From assembly GCA_013288815.1 (NCBI GenBank), contig JABDBD010000022.1, forward strand, positions 1-35,603: a stretch of DNA of 35,603 nt, in the 5' to 3' direction. The notes below the pieces were generated by a model, which ran no database searches, was not told where the DNA came from, and worked only from the letters and a program-made list of their open reading frames with translations. Both the position numbers and the translations under genes were made by a program. This stretch comes from Gammaproteobacteria bacterium (GTDB taxonomy: Bacteria > Pseudomonadota > Gammaproteobacteria > DSM-16500). Positions 27,114 through 35,603 of the stretch are shown in pieces. Within the stretch, counting starts at the first letter, position 1. Each line of letters opens with the position of its first letter.

Positions 27114-28375
27114 CAGCGATCAATCTCCCCAAAAACGATATCTAAACTCGACAGGATTGTTACCATGTCAGCAATCATGTGTCCGTTAATTATTTCACTT
27201 AATGCTGCCAAATGAGGAAAGCCAGCAGCACGAATTTTTAAACGATAGGGTTTGTTCGCACCATCAGAAACTAAATACACACCAAATTCACCTTTAGGAT
27301 GCTCAATTGCGGCATAGGCTTCGCCTTCTGGCAAACAATAGCCTTCTGTCATTAATTTAAAATGATGAATCATGGATTCCATTTTTTCTTTCATGTCCAC
27401 GCGTTTTGGCGGTGTAATTTTATGATTGTCAATTAACGTAGGGCCGGGATTTTTTCGCAGCCATTCCACACACTGACGAATCAAATGATTGGATTGACGC
27501 ATTTCTTCAACACGCACTAAATAACGATCGTAACAATCGCCCGTTACACCCACAGGAATAGCAAAATCTAATTGGTCATACACTTCATAAGGTTGTTTTT
27601 TTCGTAAATCCCACTCAACACCTGAACCACGCAGCATGGGGCCTGTAAAACCCAATGCAATTGCACGTTCAGGAGAAATGACACCAATACCCACGGTACG
27701 TTGTTTCCAGATGCGGTTATCCGTTAATAATGTCTCATAATCATCAATGCGTTTTGGAAAACGTTCGGTGAAATCCCAAATAAAATCAAGCAGCGAGCCT
27801 TGTCGATTTTCATTGAGTTTTGCAACTTCTTTTTCATTGTGCCAACGTGACGGTTTGTATTGAGACATTTTGCCTGGCAAGTCACGATAGACACCGCCAG
27901 GTCGATAATACGTTGCATGCATGCGTGTGCCTGACACTGCTTCATAGCAATCGAGTAATTCTTCTCGCTCACGGAAGCAATACAAAAACATAGACATTGC
28001 ACCCACATCTAAACCATGCGCACCTAACCACAGCAAATGATTTAAAATTCGGGTAATTTCATCAAACATAACACGAATATATTGCGCGCGAATTGGCGCT
28101 TCGATTTGCAAAAGTTTTTCAATTGCAAGCACATAACCATGCTCATTACACATCATGGAAACATAATCTAATCTATCCATGTAACCAATGGTGTGATTAT
28201 AGGGTTTGCTCTCAGCTAATTTTTCCGTCGCTCTATGCAGCAAACCCACATGCGGGTCAGCACGCAAAATAGTTTCGCCATCCACTTCTAAAATCAAACG
28301 TAACACACCGTGCGCAGCAGGATGCTGAGGACCAAAATTAAAGGTATAGTTGCGAATTTCTGATAATTTATCCAT
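27113..28375 (-). CDS. nuoD: NADH-quinone oxidoreductase subunit D
   Basis: 49-kDa-type subunit that lines the quinone site with NuoB. From the ATG at 28375 it is 420 aa. Visible: [19 protein letters not shown] near the N-terminus with the quinone-contacting histidine, [18 protein letters not shown], and [20 protein letters not shown]. It is a separate gene, unlike the fused nuoCD of E. coli. AGGAGAA at 28383-28389, 7 nt upstream, selects this start; an ATG-like start at 28408 would overlap nuoC. The gap to nuoC is 4 bp. Confidence 0.96.
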   Translation of the reverse strand: MDKLSEIRNYTFNFGPQHPAAHGVLRLILEVDGETILRADPHVGLLHRATEKLAESKPYNHTIGYMDRLDYVSMMCNEHGYVLAIEKLLQIEAPIRAQYIRVMFDEITRILNHLLWLGAHGLDVGAMSMFLYCFREREELLDCYEAVSGTRMHATYYRPGGVYRDLPGKMSQYKPSRWHNEKEVAKLNENRQGSLLDFIWDFTERFPKRIDDYETLLTDNRIWKQRTVGIGVISPERAIALGFTGPMLRGSGVEWDLRKKQPYEVYDQLDFAIPVGVTGDCYDRYLVRVEEMRQSNHLIRQCVEWLRKNPGPTLIDNHKITPPKRVDMKEKMESMIHHFKLMTEGYCLPEGEAYAAIEHPKGEFGVYLVSDGANKPYRLKIRAAGFPHLAALSEIINGHMIADMVTILSSLDIVFGEIDR

Positions 28376-28379
28376 GCAA

Positions 28380-29345
28380 CTATTCTCCTGTCTCATAACG
28401 ATTATCACGACGAATCACTTTTGGTTCTAAAATTCGCGGGACAATACTCACAGGTTCGTACACAACACGTTTTAATGTTGCGTCATAACGAACTTCAACA
28501 TTACCAATCAGTGGAAAATCTTTTCGGAAGGGATGACCAATAAAACCGTAGTCTGTTAATATCCGACGCAAGTCTGGATGACCTTCGAAAATAATACCGA
28601 ATAAATCAAATGCTTCGCGTTCAAACCAATTGGCGGCAGGCCAAATGTCAAAAACGGATGGAATTCGTAATGATTCTTCATCCACAAATACACGTAATCG
28701 AATACGCTGATTCAGTGTGAGTGACAACAAATGATAGACGACGGCAAAACGTGCTGGCATTTTTTTTGGGTTTTTTTCGTCAGCTTCTAACGCGGGTGCT
28801 GCTTTGATTTCGATACTAGGAATAAAATTTTCAGAAACGGCAAGGTTGGCTGCGCGCCCTTCCATTTTTGCAGTGAGAGCTTGTGTTGCTCCATCGATTC
28901 GATTTTTAATAGTGGGATCTAAAAATTGTTTGAGTCTTCTCGAGTCTGTTGGTAAGTCTGAATAAGGTGATTTGATGTCTGGTTTGACTTCTGCGCCACT
29001 GGTTTCTTCAATTTGTTTTTGTAATTCATGTAAGTCGTGATGATGTAATTCATCATTTTTATTATTTTTCATAATCTCGCTGCAATCACGACCTCTTTCA
29101 AAACCCGTCGTCGTTGTCGATTCAGTTTGCCATTCAAACAAGCCATAATGAAGATAATCTACGCCGCACACATCCACTAATAATTGAAATTGAAAATCTG
29201 CTTCATCACGCAACGCGAGTGCAACAGCGTGGAGATTCGTTTGTGAAACAACCAGCGTTAGCTCACCTAAAGCAACCTCAGCAGTAAAATCTATGCTAGA
29301 AAAGCGCTCGGTTATCTTGGCATGCAACGCTTCGATATCTGACAT
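28380..29345 (-). CDS. nuoC: NADH-quinone oxidoreductase subunit C, with a long insertion
   Basis: 30-kDa-type subunit of the complex I connecting module. The ends match the family: N-terminal domain with [14 protein letters not shown] (55-68), then [20 protein letters not shown] (199-218) and the signature [20 protein letters not shown] (240-259), ending with RKDFPLIG. At 321 aa it is about 100 residues longer than separate NuoC proteins usually are. The excess lies at about residues 87-196, between two core strands: a charged stretch with [16 protein letters not shown], Pro-rich turns and helices, and no cysteine beyond C88. The frame is intact through it, and the flanks join smoothly, so it is probably a surface loop rather than a disruption. 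Confidence 0.92.
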   Translation of the reverse strand: MSDIEALHAKITERFSSIDFTAEVALGELTLVVSQTNLHAVALALRDEADFQFQLLVDVCGVDYLHYGLFEWQTESTTTTGFERGRDCSEIMKNNKNDELHHHDLHELQKQIEETSGAEVKPDIKSPYSDLPTDSRRLKQFLDPTIKNRIDGATQALTAKMEGRAANLAVSENFIPSIEIKAAPALEADEKNPKKMPARFAVVYHLLSLTLNQRIRLRVFVDEESLRIPSVFDIWPAANWFEREAFDLFGIIFEGHPDLRRILTDYGFIGHPFRKDFPLIGNVEVRYDATLKRVVYEPVSIVPRILEPKVIRRDNRYETGE

Positions 29346-29353
29346 GATTTTCC

Positions 29354-29821
29354 TTACCGTTCGATTATTTTATTGCGGTTAATCTTATTTTGTAATTGGA
29401 TGACACCGTACAACAATGCCTCTGCAGTGGGAGGACAACCCGGGACATAAATATCGACCGGAACAATTCGATCGCAACCGCGAACTACTGAATAAGAATA
29501 ATGGTAATATCCACCGCCATTCGCACACGATCCCATCGAGATGACCCAGCGTGGTTCTGCCATTTGATCGTAAACTTTGCGTAGCGCAGGCGCCATTTTA
29601 TTACATAAGGTTCCAGCAACAATCATGACATCTGATTGACGCGGGCTCGCTCGGAAAATCACACCAAATCTATCCATGTCATAGCGAGCAGCCGCTGCAT
29701 GCATCATTTCAACAGCACAACACGCTAAACCAAATGTCATAGGCCACAATGAACCGGTATGCGCCCAGTTAATGACTTTATCTAAGGTCGTCGTAAAAAA
29801 ACCGTCTTTTTGTGCGCTCAT
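29354..29821 (-). CDS. nuoB: NADH-quinone oxidoreductase subunit B
   Basis: Carries the terminal [4Fe-4S] cluster N2 that reduces quinone. From the ATG at 29821 the protein is 155 aa, the usual size. Cluster ligands are visible: the adjacent cysteines in [11 protein letters not shown], the cysteine in [13 protein letters not shown], and [11 protein letters not shown]. An upstream in-frame ATG at 29941 would add 40 unconserved residues inside nuoA; the 29821 start is preferred because it shares a base with the nuoA stop (TAATG). The stop is 8 bp before nuoC. Confidence 0.96.
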   Translation of the reverse strand: MSAQKDGFFTTTLDKVINWAHTGSLWPMTFGLACCAVEMMHAAAARYDMDRFGVIFRASPRQSDVMIVAGTLCNKMAPALRKVYDQMAEPRWVISMGSCANGGGYYHYSYSVVRGCDRIVPVDIYVPGCPPTAEALLYGVIQLQNKINRNKIIER

Positions 29822-30177
29822 TATTCCCACTCTAATGCCCCTTTTTTCCATTCGTAGATAAATCCTACGACTAAAATACCTAGGAAAATTCCCATGGAAA
29901 CCATGCCAAACCAACCCAGCTTGCGGAAGGCAACAGCCCAAGGAACTAAGAATGCTGTTTCTAAATCAAAAATAATAAATAGGATGGCAACTAAATAAAA
30001 TCGAACATCGAACGGCATGCGTGCATCGCCGAATGTATCGAATCCACATTCGTAAGATGACAGTTTTGCAGGATTAGGACGCTTGGGACCAAAAAGATAA
30101 CCTAGGGTAGGAACAATGACACCTAATGCCGCCCCTATTATCATGAATATCAATATGGGCACGTAATTTTCTAACAT
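29821..30177 (-). CDS. nuoA: NADH-quinone oxidoreductase subunit A
   Basis: Three-helix membrane subunit at the start of the nuo operon. At 118 aa it is typical. The loop motif [20 protein letters not shown], with the cysteine that borders the quinone channel, and the following helix [18 protein letters not shown] with its conserved Asp and Glu are intact. AGGAG lies about 10 nt upstream of the ATG. The operon promoter should lie in the 130 bp between nuoA and tRNA-Leu. Confidence 0.95.
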   Translation of the reverse strand: MLENYVPILIFMIIGAALGVIVPTLGYLFGPKRPNPAKLSSYECGFDTFGDARMPFDVRFYLVAILFIIFDLETAFLVPWAVAFRKLGWFGMVSMGIFLGILVVGFIYEWKKGALEWE

Positions 30178-30228
30178 GGGTATGTGTCTCCTATACCTCT
30201 GCCCTCAACGATTTATTCTTAACCATCT

Positions 30229-30257
30229 ATTGTGAGGGGTTTTTTCATTTTTGTCAT
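30229..30257 (-). promoter_or_regulatory. Possible promoter for the nuo operon
   Basis: On the minus strand, ATGACA (30252-30257, 5 of 6 to the -35 box), a 17-nt spacer and CACAAT (30229-30234, 4 of 6 to the -10 box), about 50 nt before the nuoA start. It lies between tRNA-Leu and nuoA. Found by eye; the operon may also be read through from secG and the tRNA. Confidence 0.3.
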
Positions 30258-30307
30258 GTTTATTAGAGGATACGATTTTTCGCTGAATTACGATTTATTT
30301 ACTAACA

Positions 30308-30392
30308 TGGTGCCGAAGATCGGACTCGAACCGATACGGCTTTCGCCACCACCCCCTCAAGATGGCGTGTCTACCAATTTCACCACTTCGGC
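30308..30392 (-). tRNA. tRNA-Leu (anticodon GAG)
   Basis: Read on the minus strand it begins GCCGAAGTGGTGAAATTGG and ends CTTCGGCACCA, so the acceptor stem GCCGAAG/CTTCGGC is perfect and CCA is encoded. The anticodon stem CCATC/GGTGG surrounds the loop TTGAGGG, giving GAG, a leucine anticodon. The variable arm is long, as in class II tRNAs, and the T arm holds GGTTCGAGTCC. Length is 85 nt. It lies between secG and nuoA, a position also seen in other Legionellales (recalled). Confidence 0.95.
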
Positions 30393-30407
30393 ATTACGTT
30401 AAACTTC

Positions 30408-30743
30408 TTATTTTTTATCAGGTTGTGGAACAGACCCTGTTGAGGAAGGGATACTATTCGGCGTTATCACTGTACCATCAGCAGGGAGGGTTACAACGCG
30501 CTCCTGTTTCACTGCTTTTGTCGCCATATGATTCAAGATAATGCTAGTCGAAAAGAAAATAACAACAAATCCTGCTGTCAATTTCAACAAAAATGAACCG
30601 GAGCCACGGCTTCCAAAGACTGTTTGGGATGCACCACTGCCAAACGCAGCGCCCATGGTTGCACCTTTACCTTGCTGAACTAACACCAGCGCTACGATGC
30701 TGATGCAGACAAACATGTGTATAACGAGAATTAATTGATACAT
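30408..30743 (-). CDS. secG: Protein translocase subunit SecG
   Basis: Small inner-membrane subunit of SecYEG that stimulates export. From the ATG at 30743 it is 111 aa: helix 1 (about 2-22, YQLILVIHMFVCISIVALVL), the conserved cytoplasmic loop QQGKGATMGAAFGSGASQTVFGS, then helix 2 (about 52-71), and a Pro/Ser-rich tail. AAAGG precedes this start; the longer in-frame start at 30806 lies inside a dispersed repeat and adds 21 polar residues, so it is rejected. The stop is 15 bp before the tRNA. Confidence 0.95.
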   Translation of the reverse strand: MYQLILVIHMFVCISIVALVLVQQGKGATMGAAFGSGASQTVFGSRGSGSFLLKLTAGFVVIFFSTSIILNHMATKAVKQERVVTLPADGTVITPNSIPSSTGSVPQPDKK

Positions 30744-30774
30744 TTTTTTAACCTTTTTGCAGTTCTTGTCATTT

Positions 30775-30899
30775 ACCTCTCCCCTTGTGGGAGAGGTCGC
30801 CGCCACTGGCGGCGGGTGAGGGGTATTTCAACGGAACTACCGGCAGAAGCACCCCTCATCCGATCCTTCGGACCACCTTCTCCCACAAGGGGAGAAGGT
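30775..30899. repeat. Dispersed CTCCCCTTGTGGGAG palindromic repeat, copy 3
   Basis: Arms ACCTCTCCCCTTGTGGGAGA (from 30775) and TCTCCCACAAGGGGAGAAGGT (ending 30899), with inner GGGTGAGGGGT / ACCCCTCATCC. The left half holds an extra small hairpin GCCGCCACTGGCGGC. It fills most of the 209-bp gap between tpiA and secG. Confidence 0.88.
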
Positions 30900-30952
30900 A
30901 AAATCTTAAAATTAACGTCTATGCGCGAAGATAACAACAGTGAAAACAATTA

Positions 30953-31732
30953 TTAAGACAGCAAACCTTCCTTAAATTCCTTCACCGCCGCCTCACAAAT
31001 CCCCAAAAAGCTCTTCGCCTCTAACGAAGCACCCCCAACCAACGCTCCATCAATATCAGGCATAGCAAACAACCCTGCTGCATTATCCGCTTTTACACTG
31101 CCGCCGTAAAGTATACGCATTGTATTGGCCAGAGCAACCTCTTGTTTTGCCAGCAGCTTGCGTATATAGCTATGCACCGCTTGCGCTTGTTCCGGTGTTG
31201 CTGTTAAACCCGTCCCAATGGCCCACACGGGTTCGTAGGCTAATACCATGTTTTGTAAGGATTTTATTCCCACGGTATCAATAGCGGACTCTAATTGCTC
31301 AGCAATAATTTGCTCAGTTTGGTCGCTTTTACGCTGCTCTAATGTTTCGCCTAAACATAGCACCGGCTTTAATTTTACATCACACGCTGATTTTAATTTT
31401 GCCGCCACTAGCGCTAAATCTTCTTTAAACACATGTCTACGCTCAGAATGCCCGATAAGAACGTATTGGCAGCCATAATCCACCAGCATCGGGCCAGATA
31501 CTTCACCCGTAAACGCACCGGATTCCCCTACATAAAGATTTTGCGCACCCCAGGTAATACTTGTTTTCGCTAATAATTCTTGGGCTTGCTGCAAATGCAC
31601 AAAACTCGGGAAAACTGCGATATCAATATCGGAAATCCCCACAGCACCTTGTTTGATTGACTCAAGCAACGTCTTGGCCGCCTGACGCGAACCGTGCATT
31701 TTCCAATTGCCAGCTACTAGGGGTTTTCGCAT
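30953..31732 (-). CDS. tpiA: Triosephosphate isomerase
   Basis: Interconverts dihydroxyacetone phosphate and glyceraldehyde 3-phosphate in glycolysis and gluconeogenesis. At 259 aa it is the usual size for a TIM barrel. Catalytic residues are present: Lys11 in AGNWKMHG, His95 in LIGHSERRHVF, and Glu167 in AYEPVWAIGTG, followed by the phosphate-binding ILYGGSVKADN. The ATG at 31732 opens directly on MRKPLVAGNW, so the start is secure. It heads the tpiA-secG-tRNA-nuo series on this strand. Confidence 0.97.
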   Translation of the reverse strand: MRKPLVAGNWKMHGSRQAAKTLLESIKQGAVGISDIDIAVFPSFVHLQQAQELLAKTSITWGAQNLYVGESGAFTGEVSGPMLVDYGCQYVLIGHSERRHVFKEDLALVAAKLKSACDVKLKPVLCLGETLEQRKSDQTEQIIAEQLESAIDTVGIKSLQNMVLAYEPVWAIGTGLTATPEQAQAVHSYIRKLLAKQEVALANTMRILYGGSVKADNAAGLFAMPDIDGALVGGASLEAKSFLGICEAAVKEFKEGLLS

Positions 31733-31737
31733 AAGAG

Positions 31738-31768
31738 AATCACCGCTTCCGTTTTAGTGGCGGTGATT
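31738..31768 (-). terminator. Hairpin between the J-domain gene and tpiA
   Basis: A 9-bp stem AATCACCGC / GCGGTGATT around a 13-nt loop, starting 6 bp upstream of the tpiA start. It could terminate the J-domain gene, but only TTCTCTT follows on the minus strand, not a clean T-run, and its closeness to tpiA means it could instead affect tpiA translation. Confidence 0.35.
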
Positions 31769-31823
31769 GTAGCGGAGGGGGAGTAACTTTACAAGATAAA
31801 GACCCGCTATTACTTGCTTCTAA

Positions 31824-34800
31824 TTAATCCATATGATCTACCGGGGACGGACCTCGACGAGGAGATTCAGCCTCTGGATTAAATTCGGCGTCTCGCTGTT
31901 TAAATGCATCAATTTGTGTTTTCAGACCTGCATCAGTGATCAAATCAGGATGATGCTCTTCCAACTCTTTTATCCTCATATTAATGCCCTGAGTGAGGCC
32001 TTCTCCCTTGTCATAGCCAGCATTTGCTAAAGCATCTGATGCAACCCGTAAATTTAGAGCAATCTCTGAGGAGGTCATAGGTGGATTATATGCTCCAATT
32101 GCCGTAGTAGGAGTTAGAAAAAACTCTAAACGATCATTCGCATTTTTTTGAACTACAGAAAAATCACGGTCATATTCACTTCGCTTTTTAGCATCGCTCA
32201 GAACTTCATTTGCTTCGTTGACATCCTTAAATTTTGCTTCTGCTATTTTATCACCTGGCTTCTTATCTGGATGCAGCTCTCTTGCGAGAGCAATATAAGC
32301 TTTCTTGATTTCTCCTTCATTTGCACCTTTTTCTACTCCCAAAATCGCATAATAATTTCTGGCTAAGTCTGTTTTTATAGGTAGCTCGTTTTGCTGTTTT
32401 GTCTTGCGTATATTATCCATAAGAGCTAGATAGTCATCGGATTCATTCTTGACTTGAGGCTCCGGCTCCGGCTGATCCTTTAATTCTTGTTGTGGCGGCA
32501 TTATAGTTAAAATAATCTTAGACGCATTAGTCTCAGGCACGTTACTTTGGCTCTTATCCATTTTTTCTTCTTTTTCATCTTCTATTATGACTGAAGCCTC
32601 TTTAGCCTCTTTTTTCTTTTCTTTCTCTTCTGGAATCTCTTTTTTCTCTTTTTTCTCTTCTTCACTTTCCACTCCCAACTGACTAGCGTACTTGTGTATT
32701 TCTGCAATATCTTCCTTGTTGTACCTCATTCTGTTTCCATCTGCACGTATTTCTACTGTTTCTTTATCTATTTTCTCTTGAACAGACTTTTCGAGCGGCT
32801 GTTGCAGTCTTGCTGCTGCGTGCTCTTTGTCTGCATTACTCTTTTGTACCCCTAGATTCTGATATTTTATTTTCTGGATAAGTATATTTGCTTTTTCGAT
32901 ATACCCTTTCGCTGTTTCGATATGCTCTTTCTTCGCATCATCATTTTCCCCCCTCGTATTTGCTTTCTCTATAGCTTTACCAATATCCTCTCGTAAGTCA
33001 GCCAACACACCGCTCATTCTTTTTATTACCTCCCGAGTAGCATAATGATTATCGGCTGTTAACTCAGTGATTAATTTAATAGCCTCATCATAATTTTTCT
33101 TTTTCGTTGCGACATCAAGCTCAGGCTCAGGCTCAGGCTTACGGCATATTCCCTCAAAATACACCTGATCTAGTCGCACCTCTTTTATTGCCGTCTCAAT
33201 TTTAACTTTTTGAGATTCATGAGTATTTGGAGGAGACTTGTCGTAAATATTTTTAGCTTGTTCTAAGGACGTTAATGCTGATTTATAGTTGTTTTCTTTC
33301 AAAAATTTTTCTGCGTCTTGCACATGCCGTTTTGCGTCCCCAAATGTTTCTTGTTTCTCTTCTTGTTTCTCTTCTTGTTTCTCTGGTTCCTCATTTTCTT
33401 TAGATTGCATTAAAACAGCTTGTTCACACTTCGCTATCTTTGACTCTATATCTCGAATTGTATTCTCAAGTGCAGCAGTCTTTTTCCTACCTTTTGTAAA
33501 ATAATGGCCTTTTGCATACTTATACATTTCTTTAGCTCGTTCTAAAAACACTTTAGCGTTAATATCATCACCTTTTCTGCGGAAAGTTTGATAGGCCTTA
33601 AACTTGTTATCTCCTAAAGCTACTAACCGCAAAGCTTCCGTACGAGTCAGCGAAGCTTTGGCAAGAAGCTCAGCTGCATTAAGCTCTTTTTTAGCTGGCG
33701 TAGTAGTAGACGTTGTTGGAGTTTTAACAGGTGTTGTTTTACCGGCTGTAGCTGCAGTGCCTGGCGTTGGTGTAGCTTGATTATTTCCTGCTGTAATACC
33801 ACTGACACCAATATCTGCCACTTCGTTTTGCTCTTTAGCCTTAGATTTTGAACCAGCATCAGTCTTTAAAGAAGCGCTGGATTTAATAACAGGTGTTGTT
33901 TGACCGGCTGTAGCTGCAGTGCTTGGCGTTGGTTTAGTTTTATTTCCTGCTGTAATACCACCGACACCAATACCTGCCACTTCGTTTTGCTCTTCAGCTT
34001 CTTCTTCAGCCTTAGATTTTGGACCAGCATCAGTCTTTAAAGAAGCGCTGGATTTAATAACATTTTCATTATGTTTCTTGATTTTAACTCGATATTCATC
34101 TGCTTGCTCCTTGGTTAAAAAACCCTCGTCTTGTGCTTTATCCAATATTGTACTTGCATCAAATGGCAAACCTTTACTCATGAATACTTCTAGCCCTTCC
34201 TCAAACCTGCTTTTACCAAATACCGATTTTCTGAAAAACTTCTTGTTGAGATCTTTATGGGTAAACTCAAGAGAAGTGACACCACCCTCCTTGATCAGAA
34301 GGTCTATTCGATCACTCATGTTTTCTTTAAAATTTGAGGGAGTTGGTCGAGGTGAAGATCTCACTGATATCACATCTTTATCTACGGTGACATGAAAACA
34401 ATATTCTTTTTCTTTACCTTCTACTTCATACTTGCCTGCTTTAAGTTCACCTGCCCCGCTGACCCTTATTCCGTCTGGTTCTGAAACATCTGGAATATTG
34501 TCAGATACATATGTAAATTTTCTGATTCTTGCAGGTCCACTTCTTGCCAGCCTGCTCCATCCCAATTCTGCGTATTTTTTATTAATCTCTTCTACTTTTT
34601 GTTGCGTATAAGATAAATACTGTTGACTGGTTAATACCTCTTTCGTTTTTTGATGTTGTTGCTCTGGGGTTGCATTTGTCGGTTTAGCCTGAGGGCTGGG
34701 CGCAGTTTTTTTAGCTGCAGCTTGTTGTGCTGCAGTTAATGGAGGTGCTGGTGGCGGGGACGCAGGTAAAGGTTGAACTGGCGTAGATTGAGGGCTTTTT

Positions 34801-35603
34801 TTGATAGGATCATGAAGCTCTGAGTTAGAAAGTAATTTGTTAAAATTATCAAAATTCAAATTGCCGCTTTTAACGGCATCTACATGATCTGGGAAAATCT
34901 CGAAAGTCGATGAAAACCGATGAGTGCTTAGATCACCCTTTTCTAACTGAAATTTGTTTTTGATAAATTCTTTGACTGCAATTTCTTGTTTATCACTCCC
35001 TCTATCATTTGTGGTAATTTTCAGGCAGCAAGACTTCTCGTCGTAAGATATTTCTTTAATATGGCCGGGGTGGTTCGCATTTATAAAATTTTTCAATGAC
35101 TCGGTCAATGCCTGCATTTGTTGTTTCATGATTTCCTTTTTTTGTTTCATGATTTTCTCTGCCTGTACATCTAGAGCATGCATATCCTGCCTAGCAGAAT
35201 GACCGGCATGCTGTTTGTCAGCATCTTTCAGAATTGTGTCTTGATTTGAATTTTTATACCGTTGCAATTGTACGGTAAGGCCTTCTATTGATTTTATATC
35301 GTCTTTGCTATGATTTACCTCGTCTATATCTTTTGATAACTCACTCCATAGTTTAATAGCAAGTAAAGGCTCACCTTCTTCAACTGTATTTTTATTCAAG
35401 AGCTCCTCTAGTTCATTTTTTTTATCTTTGAAAGTTGCATGCGGAATGTCTGCTTCTGGCTCTTCACTCGCATTAGCTGCAGTTAATGGAGGCACTGTAG
35501 AAACAGCAGGTTGAACTGGCGTCAGCGGTATAGTCGAACTCGCATTAGCTGCAGTTAATGGAGGCACTGTAGAAACAGCAGGTTGAACTGGCGTCAGCGG
35601 TAT
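31824..35603 (-). CDS. Very large repeat-containing J-domain protein, 5' end outside the window (effector candidate)
   Basis: The frame is open to the window edge, so the N-terminus is missing; 1259 residues are visible. From the N-terminal side: a perfect 24-residue tandem repeat ([20 protein letters not shown]...), a helical Gln/Lys-rich stretch, a Pro-rich linker with a diverged repeat copy (about 34740-34790), an unassigned region with [13 protein letters not shown] (about 34500), a duplicated 54-58 residue Ala/Thr-rich block (33725-34060), two TPR-like helical stretches (about 33500-33620 and 33230-33340), Lys/Glu-rich coiled coil (about 32580-32690), and a J domain (about 32160-32360) opening [21 protein letters not shown] with HPD at 32265-32273. 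About 110 residues follow. The J domain should stimulate an Hsp70. No signal peptide can be judged and no zinc or substrate domain of DnaJ is seen. A type IV-secreted, host-directed protein is a guess from architecture. Confidence 0.75.
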   Translation of the reverse strand: MPLTPVQPAVSTVPPLTAANASSTIPLTPVQPAVSTVPPLTAANASEEPEADIPHATFKDKKNELEELLNKNTVEEGEPLLAIKLWSELSKDIDEVNHSKDDIKSIEGLTVQLQRYKNSNQDTILKDADKQHAGHSARQDMHALDVQAEKIMKQKKEIMKQQMQALTESLKNFINANHPGHIKEISYDEKSCCLKITTNDRGSDKQEIAVKEFIKNKFQLEKGDLSTHRFSSTFEIFPDHVDAVKSGNLNFDNFNKLLSNSELHDPIKKSPQSTPVQPLPASPPPAPPLTAAQQAAAKKTAPSPQAKPTNATPEQQHQKTKEVLTSQQYLSYTQQKVEEINKKYAELGWSRLARSGPARIRKFTYVSDNIPDVSEPDGIRVSGAGELKAGKYEVEGKEKEYCFHVTVDKDVISVRSSPRPTPSNFKENMSDRIDLLIKEGGVTSLEFTHKDLNKKFFRKSVFGKSRFEEGLEVFMSKGLPFDASTILDKAQDEGFLTKEQADEYRVKIKKHNENVIKSSASLKTDAGPKSKAEEEAEEQNEVAGIGVGGITAGNKTKPTPSTAATAGQTTPVIKSSASLKTDAGSKSKAKEQNEVADIGVSGITAGNNQATPTPGTAATAGKTTPVKTPTTSTTTPAKKELNAAELLAKASLTRTEALRLVALGDNKFKAYQTFRRKGDDINAKVFLERAKEMYKYAKGHYFTKGRKKTAALENTIRDIESKIAKCEQAVLMQSKENEEPEKQEEKQEEKQETFGDAKRHVQDAEKFLKENNYKSALTSLEQAKNIYDKSPPNTHESQKVKIETAIKEVRLDQVYFEGICRKPEPEPELDVATKKKNYDEAIKLITELTADNHYATREVIKRMSGVLADLREDIGKAIEKANTRGENDDAKKEHIETAKGYIEKANILIQKIKYQNLGVQKSNADKEHAAARLQQPLEKSVQEKIDKETVEIRADGNRMRYNKEDIAEIHKYASQLGVESEEEKKEKKEIPEEKEKKKEAKEASVIIEDEKEEKMDKSQSNVPETNASKIILTIMPPQQELKDQPEPEPQVKNESDDYLALMDNIRKTKQQNELPIKTDLARNYYAILGVEKGANEGEIKKAYIALARELHPDKKPGDKIAEAKFKDVNEANEVLSDAKKRSEYDRDFSVVQKNANDRLEFFLTPTTAIGAYNPPMTSSEIALNLRVASDALANAGYDKGEGLTQGINMRIKELEEHHPDLITDAGLKTQIDAFKQRDAEFNPEAESPRRGPSPVDHMD
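33725..34060 (-). repeat. Imperfect direct repeat inside the J-domain gene
   Basis: Two adjacent copies of about 162 bp (33725-33886) and 174 bp (33887-34060), each encoding [12 protein letters not shown], then a Lys/Glu patch, NEVA-x-IGV-x-GITAGN and an Ala/Thr-rich tail. The second differs by a 12-bp insertion (an extra Glu/Ala run) and scattered substitutions. Both keep frame. Confidence 0.9.
35466..35603 (-). repeat. Perfect 72-bp in-frame tandem repeat running off the window
   Basis: The sequence from 35466 recurs identically from 35538 with a 72-bp period, reaching the window edge after 66 bp of the second copy. It encodes 24-residue units rich in Pro, Thr and Ala. More units probably lie beyond the edge. 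A diverged relative occurs at about 34735-34790. Confidence 0.92.

Noticed and set aside
29822-29941. A longer NuoB beginning at 29941
   Set aside because: The extra 40 residues are unlike NuoB, overlap nuoA, and the ATG at 29821 shares a base with the nuoA stop.
30308-30392. tRNA-Leu as an integration site of a genomic island
   Set aside because: No integrase, no duplicated tRNA end and conserved genes on both sides; the tRNA position matches ordinary gene order in related genomes.
33919-34395. 158-residue plus-strand frame
   Set aside because: Antisense shadow of the J-domain gene, created by its repeats and biased codons; no recognisable motif.
35565-35567. GTG at this position as start of the J-domain gene
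   Set aside because: It lies inside a repeat unit, the frame is open to the window edge, and an identical unit continues upstream, so the true start is outside.
35466-35603. CRISPR-like array
   Set aside because: The repeats are adjacent 72-bp units without spacers and are translated in frame.

Overview
The window is an AT-rich (roughly 40% G+C by eye) gammaproteobacterial chromosome segment. Gene content, protein similarity and the order tpiA-secG-tRNA-Leu-nuoA..N suggest the order Legionellales (Legionella/Coxiella-like, probably host-associated). The order-level assignment is from memory of gene order, not from a search. Two proteins look suited to a host-associated life: a very large repeat-containing J-domain protein at the right edge, and a protein with a tyrosine-phosphatase fold whose catalytic arginine is replaced. 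Dispersed palindromic repeats occupy most of the larger intergenic gaps.

Left part (1-7300). A Nu-class-like glutathione S-transferase gene converges on trmJ (tRNA 2'-O-methyltransferase). Next is a four-gene surface-glycan block: a GT2 glycosyltransferase and an FAD oxidoreductase overlapping by ATGA on the plus strand, then a SAM methyltransferase and a GT-C type membrane glycosyltransferase on the minus strand. suhB follows. trmJ and suhB are divergent neighbours in many gammaproteobacteria, so the glycan block looks inserted between them. A 184-bp long palindrome abuts the start of the GT-C gene.

Middle (7300-15064). A gene-poor 462-bp stretch holds a remnant of a small helix-turn-helix-like ORF, two operator-like GGCCGTATT palindromes and a second long palindromic element. 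After it comes a minus-strand run read queA, yajC, secD, secF, degenerate tyrosine phosphatase, amidase. The tgt gene that normally lies between queA and yajC is absent; a palindromic repeat occupies the gap.

Right-centre (15065-30177). A complete 14-gene respiratory complex I operon, nuoA to nuoN, lies on the minus strand. Genes are tightly packed, with several stop/start overlaps. Two copies of a dispersed CTCCCCTTGTGGGAG palindromic repeat interrupt it (nuoJ/nuoI and nuoG/nuoF). NuoC carries a charged insertion of roughly 100 residues. Upstream are tRNA-Leu(GAG), secG, a third repeat copy and tpiA, all on the same strand.

Right edge (31824-35603). One long minus-strand gene runs off the window. 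Its visible 1259 residues contain a 24-residue perfect tandem repeat, a second 54-58 residue repeat pair, helical and coiled-coil stretches and a canonical J domain with HPD near the C-terminus. It is an effector candidate by architecture only.
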